Assembly (NCBI GenBank): GCA_014376695.1 | Contig: JACMRA010000016.1 | Location: forward strand, 111,814-175,813 | Reading direction: 5' to 3' | Length of the DNA stretch: 64,000 nucleotides | Source: Minisyncoccota bacterium | GTDB taxonomy: Bacteria > Patescibacteriota > JACMRA01 | Shown: positions 9,875 through 18,863 of the stretch, piece by piece | Layout of the letters: each line of letters opens with the position of its first letter | Numbering within the stretch: position 1 is the first letter of the stretch | Made by a program: the position numbers and the translations under genes | Notes under the pieces: generated by a model | Databases searched by the model: none | What the model saw: the letters and a program-made list of their open reading frames with translations, nothing else | What the model was told of the DNA's origin: nothing

Positions 9875-10591
9875 TTACCTCGACTTTACCCAAATACCGA
9901 ACAAAGCCCAAGCTAGAACTCCAAGAGTTGTCCAGTTACGCACTCGCTTCGAGAAGAGAATATTAATAATAATGGCAAAGCTAATCACTATCCATCGCCA
10001 AATATCCTCGCTAATCCCCAAACCCGAAAACCCAAAGCCGTATTTGAGGGCAATGGTAATATTAATCACGGCGGCCACTATTGTCCAACCAACATAGACC
10101 AAAAATCCACTAGTCACCAAATGATAGAATCGTGGTTTGGTCAGCAATAACTCTTGATTAGACTCAACTAACTCACCAAAAGTTGCCACATTAAAACCCA
10201 TAATCATCGTCAAAGCAAGGCCTGAGAGAACAGGATCAAGAGCCGTCCAAAATATCGACCACAGACATATCCATATACAAGATAGCAAATAAAAGATGTT
10301 GCCTCGACTATTGAGTTTGACCCTGCCAAGGCCTATTAAAATTCCAATAACAATCAAAATAAAATATATCAGCCCCCAAATCGAAAAGGCAAACCCAGCC
10401 GGGGTTAAAACCGTGTCAAAGCTCTTGGATATTGAGGCCGTATTAGGCCCGTCGCTAGGACTTCCCATCCAAAGCGTGTAGGCAATTGATAGGACAGTCG
10501 CTACCAAAAAGCTCCAGTTGCTGAACCACTCCTGAACGGATTTATTCCAGATTGATTGAATAAATTTTTTTTTAGTTGAGGGACTTGTCAT
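9875..10591 (-). CDS. TspO/MBR-like tryptophan-rich sensory protein
   Basis: LTPAGFAFSIWGLIYFILIVIGI, VYVGWTIVAAVINITIAL, ALFGIWVKSR; five-helix pattern. Confidence 0.75.
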   Translation of the reverse strand: MTSPSTKKKFIQSIWNKSVQEWFSNWSFLVATVLSIAYTLWMGSPSDGPNTASISKSFDTVLTPAGFAFSIWGLIYFILIVIGILIGLGRVKLNSRGNIFYLLSCIWICLWSIFWTALDPVLSGLALTMIMGFNVATFGELVESNQELLLTKPRFYHLVTSGFLVYVGWTIVAAVINITIALKYGFGFSGLGISEDIWRWIVISFAIIINILFSKRVRNWTTLGVLAWALFGIWVKSR

Positions 10592-10726
10592 AATGCTGTA
10601 AATATAAATACAACAATTTTTTTGGTCAAATACTTACTATAATGACCTACTTGATCGTAAGTAGACTCCTTTTGACAAATTGAATTACTTTTTGTACGGT
10701 TGGGGTATTCTAAAGAATTTATAACT

Positions 10727-11454
10727 ATGACTTTAATTTCTAATTTACAAATAAATAATACCGAAAATTTTGACATTAGTTATGAAGTGGTCGAACGAAA
10801 AGGCCTCGGACATCCCTATACATTGTGCGATATATTGGCAGAGAAGATTTCAGCCTCCTATTCCCGATAATGCCTAGAAAATTTTGGTTGTGTGTTGAGG
10901 CATATGGTTGATAAATTGACAATTCTGGGGGGGTCTCAGAGGTTAGATTTGGATCTGGAGAAGTAATTAAACCTTTTAGAATTCTGCTAAACGGGAGATT
11001 TACCAGTAAAGTCGAAAATCAAACAATTCCCTATCTTGACATTGCCAATCATGTTATTGCTTCGTATCTTAAAACCATATTTATGCAGACAAAAAATATC
11101 CACACAATCTACGAAATTATAGATAATACTCACACTAGCCCCGGACCTGGCGTAGTTTTTAATGAGAATACATTCTTCACCACTGCGGCAGTCCAAATAT
11201 GGGAAGATCGTCTATTAAAAAGATTAGATTCTACGGACTTTAAAAAATATTTTATTAACCAAACTGTTTTTAGAAGTTCTTCGAAAACTGATCATTCACT
11301 CAATTCTTATCAATCATTTCAAAATATTGTGACCTGTTATTATACCAAAAATACCGCGGACTTTGACAATTCCATCCACCATTGGAGCGGTTTTATTGAA
11401 CCATATTTAACTAAATATCAATCAATCAGCTTTACCAGTCAAAGAATTTTTTGA
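10727..11454 (+). pseudogene. archaeal-type methionine adenosyltransferase (AdoMet synthetase) remnant
   Basis: YEVVERKGLGHPYTLCDILAEKISASYSR, then in-frame TAA (10868-10870); continues SCLENFGCVLRHMVDKLTILGG-like, then frame shift at a poly-G run into SEVRFGSGEVIKPFRILLNGRFTSK...TSPGPGVVFNEN. Confidence 0.7.
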
Positions 11455-11532
11455 TACATTTAATCAACATATGCCAATATTCCAAAGCCTTCTATCCAAA
11501 CATAATATTACACCAGAAACCCTAATCACACT

Positions 11533-12159
11533 ATGTCCACAGAAAGAATTATAATAATGGGTGGAGGTGGTAACTCTGAGGAGAGCTATGGCCTAGATTA
11601 TCAGTATCTAACAAGATTTGGAATAAAAAGCATTTTATATATACCAATTGCCCTGGACTGCGACGATATAGGGTACGAAAAATGCTATGAATGGATAGTT
11701 GGTTGGGTGACCAAGCTTAGTCCAAGATTTATCAATATTGACATATGTACTGACTTATCAGAGACAATCGATCTATTGCAATATGATTCAATCTATATTG
11801 GTGGAGGTAATACTTATAAGTTGTTATACCAAATCAAAAAATACAAGTGGGACACTAAATTAACGGATTTTTATAGGCAAGGAGGTGTGATTTATGGTGG
11901 TAGCGCTGGTGCAATAATTCTTGGTAAGTCTATACTTACGGTACCTTCAGAATATCTTGGTCTGATAAATCAATACGATACCGATGGTCTCAACCTGGTG
12001 GAGCAGTTAGTTAGATGCCACTATAATAGAGATAGAGATAATCACCATCTTAATAAGTACCTAATTGATCTGTCAGCAAAATTGAGTACACCACTGTTAT
12101 TAATCGAAGAGGATTCTGGTGCTATATTTATCAACGAAGTACGTGAGAAGTTGATTTAG
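11533..12159 (+). CDS. peptidase S51 (dipeptidase E-like)
   Basis: IYIGGGNTYKLLYQIKKYKW...RQGGVIYGGSAGAIILG nucleophile motif. Confidence 0.85.
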   Translation: MSTERIIIMGGGGNSEESYGLDYQYLTRFGIKSILYIPIALDCDDIGYEKCYEWIVGWVTKLSPRFINIDICTDLSETIDLLQYDSIYIGGGNTYKLLYQIKKYKWDTKLTDFYRQGGVIYGGSAGAIILGKSILTVPSEYLGLINQYDTDGLNLVEQLVRCHYNRDRDNHHLNKYLIDLSAKLSTPLLLIEEDSGAIFINEVREKLI

Positions 12160-13760
12160 TTGATAACAGGTATCGATTTATCAGTTTTCACCTTGGTATT
12201 AAGTAGTCCGCAGACCACCACAAAGAAAAATACCGTAACCTGAGACTCAAAAAGTTGTTGGACTAAATTACCAACCAATATTCCAAGCAAAGCGCAAATT
12301 AGGAACCCTCGAGCCACCGATAGATTGTCCCAAGCATCTAATTTAATCAGTTGCCATATGTAACTCAGCGGCCAGAGTAACAAAGCCAAATAGAGCAAAG
12401 TATACAGCAATCCACCGCTGAGAGATGTCTGGATCAGCCAGTTATCGGGGATAATTATATAATTCTGAATCATATCGGGATAAAATTTGCCTTGGGCAAC
12501 AAGCTTTTGGTAGATTGGATTAGTTTCTAAATTCTGGTACTTGGAACGAGCGGTGCTCCCAGCCGTTCCGAGGCCAAATCCTGTCAATAACTTGCTTGGA
12601 CTGTCTGTGATTACTTGCAGATTGGAACTAGTTTGGCGTATGTGCCAGGCGCTGGAAGATGGCTTGGTTAGGCTCTTTGGGAGTTGGTTTGCGACAGCTG
12701 GAAAGTGGGTATTAATGTCGATATTCAGTACAAAAACAGTAGTAATCAAAATTACAACAAGCGCAAAAAGCATTACAAACTTGGCAATCATGAGCCGAAT
12801 AACCCGCCCGAAGAATAAATATTCGCGATTGAGGTAACTACCACCCCAGCCAAACACCAACCATAATAAACTTAAAACCAGCCCAAAGATTGCGAAGCGG
12901 GTATGGCTTAGATAAATAAAAATCAGATTTAGCACCACCAAAGTCGCATAAAAAGCCCGCAACCGAAAATCTTTGACCAAGACAATTTGACTGAGCAAAA
13001 CCCCAAGTACCATTAATAAATAACTAACGAAATGCAAAGGATGTCCAAAACTACCCATAAGCCTACAGGTATCTATTCCGTAATCAAGCTTATGACACGG
13101 ATTATTAGAACTCACAAGCCCGCCCGTATCACTAAGTCCATAACCAAAATTAGAGAGCACTTTGACTTGGCCAAATCCAATCGAGGCCAGAGAAACTATG
13201 GCAACAAGTACAAACCCAATCCAGACTGATCGAATAATCACACTCCAATCAAAACCTTTGATCAAAAGTGCTTTGGCCGGGATTAATCCTAGTTCTAGGC
13301 TTCCGGTTTGAGGTTTGTGACTCATCCGCAGACTGTTCCAAGTTAACCAAATGGCTAATAAATCCAGCCAAAATAGCTCAAAGTAATATCCAATAACAAA
13401 AATCTTTATCCCCACTCGATTAAATATAAAGCTTGAACTTATTGCCAAGATATTTAGGAGCAAAACAATTAGCAGTGGCACGCAAGGCCGAATTAACTCA
13501 ACGGCTTTTTGGGGTAGCGATTTGCCAGGATACTCAATTCTTGTCCTAATCATCAAATATATCTCAATTGAGAGGTTGATTATCAGCCCTACAATCAGCA
13601 AATCTTTGATATTAGAAATTAGTGTCGGGCCGCTTCGCACATTGACCACATATTGAACAGCTAGATTGCTAATTGGCAGCCAAATCATCAAAATTGAAAC
13701 TACCCAAGTCTTGAAATTGAGTTCTAGTAGTTGATTATAATAATGATTAAACCATTTCAT
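12156..13760 (-). CDS. O-antigen ligase/polymerase-like membrane protein
   Basis: Multi-TM with Wzy/WaaL-like large loop (CRLMGSFGHPLHFVSYLLMVLGVLL; SHTRFAIFGLVLSLLW); start at ATG 13760 avoids a long murD overlap. Confidence 0.7.
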   Translation of the reverse strand: MKWFNHYYNQLLELNFKTWVVSILMIWLPISNLAVQYVVNVRSGPTLISNIKDLLIVGLIINLSIEIYLMIRTRIEYPGKSLPQKAVELIRPCVPLLIVLLLNILAISSSFIFNRVGIKIFVIGYYFELFWLDLLAIWLTWNSLRMSHKPQTGSLELGLIPAKALLIKGFDWSVIIRSVWIGFVLVAIVSLASIGFGQVKVLSNFGYGLSDTGGLVSSNNPCHKLDYGIDTCRLMGSFGHPLHFVSYLLMVLGVLLSQIVLVKDFRLRAFYATLVVLNLIFIYLSHTRFAIFGLVLSLLWLVFGWGGSYLNREYLFFGRVIRLMIAKFVMLFALVVILITTVFVLNIDINTHFPAVANQLPKSLTKPSSSAWHIRQTSSNLQVITDSPSKLLTGFGLGTAGSTARSKYQNLETNPIYQKLVAQGKFYPDMIQNYIIIPDNWLIQTSLSGGLLYTLLYLALLLWPLSYIWQLIKLDAWDNLSVARGFLICALLGILVGNLVQQLFESQVTVFFFVVVCGLLNTKVKTDKSIPVIN

Positions 13761-13764
13761 AGGA

Positions 13765-15216
13765 TTATTTTTGGTTGGCGACCCATTGTAGATAAAAATT
13801 ACCCCGTTCGATATAATTGACAAACTCATCAAAAGACGAGCCACCAGGAGAAAGCGAGATGTTCACATTCTGGCCTGGTTGTAAGTGGTAACCCTGAATT
13901 AGTTGAAGGTAATTCCAGTTAGTCGATAGGCAGGTTTTTAGCGATTGATCTATGCTTTGGAGACCTTGCATTGCTTGGATTTTGGCACCGACTTGACCGC
14001 AGTAATCTATCTGGAGAATTGAGCTTTTTTTGGATTCTAGAGTCTCAATAAGCTTTGAATAGTTACCTTGCTTGACTTTGCCCGCTAATATTAGCATGAG
14101 CTTATCAGGGCTTTGTGTCAAGGCCTCCACGCAAGCGCAGACTGCATCCGGCTCAGTGGCCGTGTTATCGTTAAAAAAGTTAAATTTCACTCCTTTAACA
14201 TCGACTGTCTTAACTAATTCTAAGCGGCCTTTGGGGGTGTCAAATGCGTCCAATTTGGCTTGGATATATTCTACCGAGAGTGGCCACTCCAAATTATTGT
14301 CTCGAAACACGCGACCAGCCAAAATCGCTGCCGTATTAATATTAGTTTGATTATGCTGGCCTTTTAGCCCCGTTACAAAGTTAAATCGACCATCTTCGAA
14401 GGGGGATACCATATCAACCTCTAGCCCAACTCTATCCTTAACAATATCCCGAATTTCCAGCGGCACGACAATTACATCCCCGCTATTTTGCCACTCAAAA
14501 ATGTTACTTTTGGCACTATGGTATTCTTCGACCGAATTATGTTGGTCAAGGTGGTCTATATAGTAATTGGTAATTCCAGCGTATTTAGGCGACAATTTGG
14601 CATAACCAAGATCTTGAAGTTGAAATGAAGACAGCTCAAGCACAAAAATATAATTATTAAGCGTATTATTTAAATCAGTCCAAAACTGATACGGCGAAAT
14701 GTTAGTCGTATTTCCACAGTACTCAATCTGCTTGCCAAGGCTCGGATCTCCCAAAAAATGAGCTACCAGACTACAAGTTGTTGTCTTACCCTTAGTCCCA
14801 GTTACTCCAACAATAATCTCCCGAAACCGCTCCACAAAAAAAGTCAAACTCGAAATAATTGAGGCCTCCCCGTTTTGACTTCTGTAATACTCCAATTCAT
14901 TTTTTAGACTCCAGATACCGGGGGCTTTGACCACCAAATCAGCCTTTTGAGTCAAAAACCACTGGAGATAATCAGCCCCACCAACGACGCTTACCTGATC
15001 AATATCGAGTAAATCAGTGTATTGCTTTGGAACAACTAATGGCTCACGCTGATCAATCAAAATTAGCTGCGAGGCTCTAATACCGACAACTCCAATAGCC
15101 CAATTGATAAATTGCCAATTCTCAACCCCAAGCCCAAGGACGGCAAGTCGACCTTCGGGACTGTTTTTTATGGCGAGTAATTGGTCAAAAAATTTGGTAC
15201 TAGAATCTGTAGTCAT
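13765..15216 (-). CDS. murD: UDP-N-acetylmuramoyl-L-alanine--D-glutamate ligase
   Basis: VGVTGTKGKTTTCSLVAHFL, ELSSFQLQDL, GITNYYIDHLDQHNSVEEYHSAKSNIF, DNTATEPDA, NISLSPGGSSFDEF. Confidence 0.93.
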   Translation of the reverse strand: MTTDSSTKFFDQLLAIKNSPEGRLAVLGLGVENWQFINWAIGVVGIRASQLILIDQREPLVVPKQYTDLLDIDQVSVVGGADYLQWFLTQKADLVVKAPGIWSLKNELEYYRSQNGEASIISSLTFFVERFREIIVGVTGTKGKTTTCSLVAHFLGDPSLGKQIEYCGNTTNISPYQFWTDLNNTLNNYIFVLELSSFQLQDLGYAKLSPKYAGITNYYIDHLDQHNSVEEYHSAKSNIFEWQNSGDVIVVPLEIRDIVKDRVGLEVDMVSPFEDGRFNFVTGLKGQHNQTNINTAAILAGRVFRDNNLEWPLSVEYIQAKLDAFDTPKGRLELVKTVDVKGVKFNFFNDNTATEPDAVCACVEALTQSPDKLMLILAGKVKQGNYSKLIETLESKKSSILQIDYCGQVGAKIQAMQGLQSIDQSLKTCLSTNWNYLQLIQGYHLQPGQNVNISLSPGGSSFDEFVNYIERGNFYLQWVANQK

Positions 15217-15361
15217 ATACCTATATAATTTACAAAATAATCCAATTGGTCAAAGGGGAGGGAGTACGCCAATCATTGGCATGAAGTCTTTACAAAAACC
15301 CTTCACCAGCAAACAATGGGGTTAGACCTCCTATAAATAGAATTACAATAAAAATCAATCT

Positions 15362-16051
15362 ATGAAGAATTTAATACACAAGAGACAAAACATATTTTAT
15401 CGAGATGAAGCTAGACAATCACAATTTGTTGATGATATTTTAAGCATTAATTCCAAAACAAGAATTTTAGATTTGGGGCATTTTAGAGGAAACCAGCTAG
15501 AAATAATTCAACAAAAAACTAAGTTTGCTTATGGATATGATAAGCAGGACATCTGCACTCTACCAAACACAACCAACAATTTTGACATTTTTACTGACCA
15601 ATGGACGCTTGATAATTTGGACTGTGTTTATTGTTTCGCTCCTGAATTTGGTGGTGACTGGTGTCGTTTTGACATCTTAGTTACAAAGATAAATACATCT
15701 TTACGGTCAGGAGGTATTTTTATTCTTGATCATTTTAATTTTAACTCATTTCCCATTGGAAAAAATTGGAAAGACTACAAGGTGGCCGATAGCTTCGTCT
15801 CTTTGAGTCATTACACTCGCAATCAAACCGATATGACATGCAAGCGGGTTAATATCCTAAAAGATTGGACAAAAGAAGATATGAGTATAGTTTGGAGAGT
15901 GTTTAGCCAACCCGAAATTCTAGAAATAATGACACATGCAGGTTTCGAATTACTCAATTTTTATATCGACTTTGATATAAATCAACCCATTTCAGACTGG
16001 GGGCAAATTCCAAGCGGGAAACGGCTCGTATCAGCTTGGACTAAAAAATAA
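15362..16051 (+). CDS. class I SAM-dependent methyltransferase-like protein
   Basis: TRILDLGHFRGNQLEII...YGYDKQDI...LRSGGIFILDHFN. Confidence 0.6.
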   Translation: MKNLIHKRQNIFYRDEARQSQFVDDILSINSKTRILDLGHFRGNQLEIIQQKTKFAYGYDKQDICTLPNTTNNFDIFTDQWTLDNLDCVYCFAPEFGGDWCRFDILVTKINTSLRSGGIFILDHFNFNSFPIGKNWKDYKVADSFVSLSHYTRNQTDMTCKRVNILKDWTKEDMSIVWRVFSQPEILEIMTHAGFELLNFYIDFDINQPISDWGQIPSGKRLVSAWTKK

Positions 16052-16056
16052 ATTTT

Positions 16057-16917
16057 ATGCCAATTCAAAAAAATCAATTCGAAAAATATCAAAATATTAA
16101 TTATCCTCATCGATTAATCGAAAACAGAGAGGAAGAAATTAACAAATTTAGACTGACGCTCCCAAAAAATTTTACAAGGGAGGACTTAGCAAACCTATTA
16201 ATACCTAGAATTGAAGTTGACGGATTAGTAATTGTGGACGGAGTGGACAAACTCACAATCAATGATATTTTTGGCTTTCAATCAGTTCTCGGTCAAACAA
16301 TTGTACAAGGAAGTCTGAATAAAATCACCAATCAAACTAATCACTTTGAGGTGAAAGCGGTGGAAGACGCAAGTGTCCGAGGCCTCACCAATCAAGATCA
16401 GGGAATGCATGTTGATGGGATTTATTTCCACGATGAACGATTTCCAAAGTTGATGACGCTTTTTTGTTCCAAGCAAAGCAAGGATGGTGGAGAAAGTCTG
16501 TTTTTTGACGCAACAATTGCCTATAAAAAATTAGAAAAATGTTATCCAAGAGGAGTTCAGGCTTTACTCGAAGAAGACTTGTCAATGGATTTGGAGATGC
16601 AGGGCCGCCATATTAACCGAAAGGTATTTACCAAAAACCCTGATGGAAGTATCGAGTTTTTCTTTAGCCCTTTTATGAAACGACTTATAGGTAGTCCAGA
16701 AGCCGAAAAAGCTTATCAGATGATATTAGGATTTAGTCACAATCGAAATACTCAAATCAAACTAAAATTAAAAGAAGGTCAGCTAGCTTTGTGTGATAAT
16801 ACCAGATTTTTACACGGCAGATGCGGATTTCCAAAAGATCAACCCAGATCGTTAAGCCGTATTTGGTACACGGGTATAAGCGAGTACCCAATCAATCTTG
16901 GAATTAAGCCGTTTTAA
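16057..16917 (+). CDS. TauD/TfdA-like Fe(II)/2-oxoglutarate dioxygenase
   Basis: GMHVDGIYFHDERFPKLMTLFCSKQSKDGGESLFFD...LCDNTRFLHGRCGF...SRIWYTG, a plausible HxD...H facial triad. Confidence 0.75.
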   Translation: MPIQKNQFEKYQNINYPHRLIENREEEINKFRLTLPKNFTREDLANLLIPRIEVDGLVIVDGVDKLTINDIFGFQSVLGQTIVQGSLNKITNQTNHFEVKAVEDASVRGLTNQDQGMHVDGIYFHDERFPKLMTLFCSKQSKDGGESLFFDATIAYKKLEKCYPRGVQALLEEDLSMDLEMQGRHINRKVFTKNPDGSIEFFFSPFMKRLIGSPEAEKAYQMILGFSHNRNTQIKLKLKEGQLALCDNTRFLHGRCGFPKDQPRSLSRIWYTGISEYPINLGIKPF

Positions 16918-18082
16918 ACTCGGCTCCTAATGCCTCAAAGTCCCGCCTCATAATATAAAAATCATTTTTGGCCCGCTGGATTACGCCCGCCTTGTCCACG
17001 CTGAGATTAACCCGATAATAGTCAATCGGATTGGCTGGATCTTGCTTTTGCAGCAGGTGCTTAGTATGTTTGATATTAACTGGGTTACTAGTTGCTCTAA
17101 AGACTACTTCGACGCTTTGGTAGGTGCTGCCGGCATAATTATCCTCAATATCTGGAGTGTAATTAACTTCTGACTCCGTATAATCCGACGGTATGATAAT
17201 CGAATCTGAGCTTTCGGGTATTGGCTGATACTCTGCCTGATAATTAGTTTTTGATTTTGCGGGGTATTTTGTAGCCTTGACTTTTAGCAATTCGGAGGGA
17301 GTTATATCCAGGATTTGACGGGTTATAGTTTTTGGGTTTTGCGTCCAGTCTATCAGTTTGGCCCATTCCAAAATTGGTTTTTCAGGCGTTCTGGTTGTGA
17401 TCCCGTTTAAGAATTGATCGATTCCACTAGAATATAAGCCGAGATGATCTATTACCAGTTTTGGACTTTCAACGTATTCGATGGGAGTTTCAAGCTGTTC
17501 AGAGGTGAGATTATCTGGATCTATCCCACTATCAATTTCGGGGTTTTGGCTGGCCTCTTTGGCTTCTTTGGCCAATTTGTCGGCTTGTTTTTTTGCTGGG
17601 TCGTTAATATTGCCCGTGACCCAGTAAAGCAACTTTTCTTCTAAGATAGAGCTGTAAGAACTGGCATTTTTGGCATAAATCACCCCTTCTAAATCCCCCT
17701 CAATGGTTGTCAATTCGAGAGCGTACATCAAAGTATTAGCCCGAGTGAAGACCTTGCGTATCTTTTGAACGATTACTAGATAGAGGCTGCGGCCCTTAAT
17801 AATCGCATTGAGTAATTTGATTAACTCCTCGTATTCGGACAGGGGATTGCCGTGCATATAAACCCCAAGACTTTCTTTTTCTTTTTGGGCGATTTCTAAT
17901 TGGCTTAGCTTTAGCGTATCAGGTTTGAGCTGGATATTGAGTAAATTACTGTCGTCAGTGTCCCCAAACAGATCTTGACTAGCATTGCTATTATGTTGTC
18001 GCCTAGCCACGATATTTTCGAGCATATTCTCGATATTGGAGAGTAGAATAGACCGATGAGTTACATAGCTTTGCTGAGACAT
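16904..18082 (-). CDS. dnaE: C-terminal portion of DNA polymerase III alpha subunit (DnaE), free-standing
   Basis: NIENMLENIVARRQHNSNASQDLFGD; QLEIAQKEKESLGVYMHGNPLSEYEELI; OB-fold-like region; C-terminal VEVVFRATSNPVNIKHTKHLLQKQ...; PHP and catalytic palm domains absent. Confidence 0.72.
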   Translation of the reverse strand: MSQQSYVTHRSILLSNIENMLENIVARRQHNSNASQDLFGDTDDSNLLNIQLKPDTLKLSQLEIAQKEKESLGVYMHGNPLSEYEELIKLLNAIIKGRSLYLVIVQKIRKVFTRANTLMYALELTTIEGDLEGVIYAKNASSYSSILEEKLLYWVTGNINDPAKKQADKLAKEAKEASQNPEIDSGIDPDNLTSEQLETPIEYVESPKLVIDHLGLYSSGIDQFLNGITTRTPEKPILEWAKLIDWTQNPKTITRQILDITPSELLKVKATKYPAKSKTNYQAEYQPIPESSDSIIIPSDYTESEVNYTPDIEDNYAGSTYQSVEVVFRATSNPVNIKHTKHLLQKQDPANPIDYYRVNLSVDKAGVIQRAKNDFYIMRRDFEALGAEFKTA

Positions 18083-18101
18083 ATACTATATATAACTATT
18101 T

Positions 18102-18863
18102 TTACATTTTTTTGTAAAGCATAGCCACCAGCTCGAACTGGGCCAAATTAATATCTTGAAACTCATCAACTTGAATATGGAGCCACCGATTTTGGCACAC
18201 CCGCCTAGCCTCAGGGTGGTGGCGAAGCACCAAATAGGGCTGAAGTATCAAATCGTCAAAATCCACCACGGCATTAGCCCGGCATTTGGCCTCGTAAGCC
18301 TTGTAGACCTGGTGAAAAATTGGTAAATAGTCCTGGGCTATCTTGTGACTATCCGCCGCCACTAACAAATCTTGTTTGCACTGACTAATAAAATGAATTG
18401 CGTAGCTAGGAGCCATTACTTTTGGGTCGATATTTAGCTCTTTTTGGCAGGTTTTAACTAGCTTGGTTTGATCGTCTTTATCAAGAATAGTAAAGGCTTT
18501 GGGAATGCCAACCAAGTCCCCAAATTCACGCAGCAACCGAACGCCCAGGCTGTGAAAAGTACAAAATAACGGACTATTGGCATAATCCAGCGACCACGCT
18601 GGCACAAATGGTAAGTCATATCCAAGCTCAAACAAAAGCTTGCGGATACGCTGATTCATCTCAAGAGCCGCTTTGTTAGTAAAGGTCAGGCTCAAAATAC
18701 TTCCAGGCCTAGCCCCCTCGGCGATTAAATAAGCGCACCTACGAGTCAAAACGGCGGTTTTACCACTGCCCGCCCCGGCAATAACCAGCGTCTCCCCAAA
18801 AACACTTTTGACAGCTTCGGTTTGGCGGTTATTTAGCCCGTGGGAAATTTGGGTATGATTCAT
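18102..18863 (-). CDS. N-terminal fragment of UvrD/PcrA-type helicase (domain 1A, motifs I to II only)
   Basis: GLNNRQTEAVKSVFGETLVIAGAGSGKTAVLTRRCAYLI...LTFTNKAALEMNQRI...FHSLGVRLLR...VDEFQDINLAQFELVAMLYKKM*. Confidence 0.9.
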   Translation of the reverse strand: MNHTQISHGLNNRQTEAVKSVFGETLVIAGAGSGKTAVLTRRCAYLIAEGARPGSILSLTFTNKAALEMNQRIRKLLFELGYDLPFVPAWSLDYANSPLFCTFHSLGVRLLREFGDLVGIPKAFTILDKDDQTKLVKTCQKELNIDPKVMAPSYAIHFISQCKQDLLVAADSHKIAQDYLPIFHQVYKAYEAKCRANAVVDFDDLILQPYLVLRHHPEARRVCQNRWLHIQVDEFQDINLAQFELVAMLYKKM

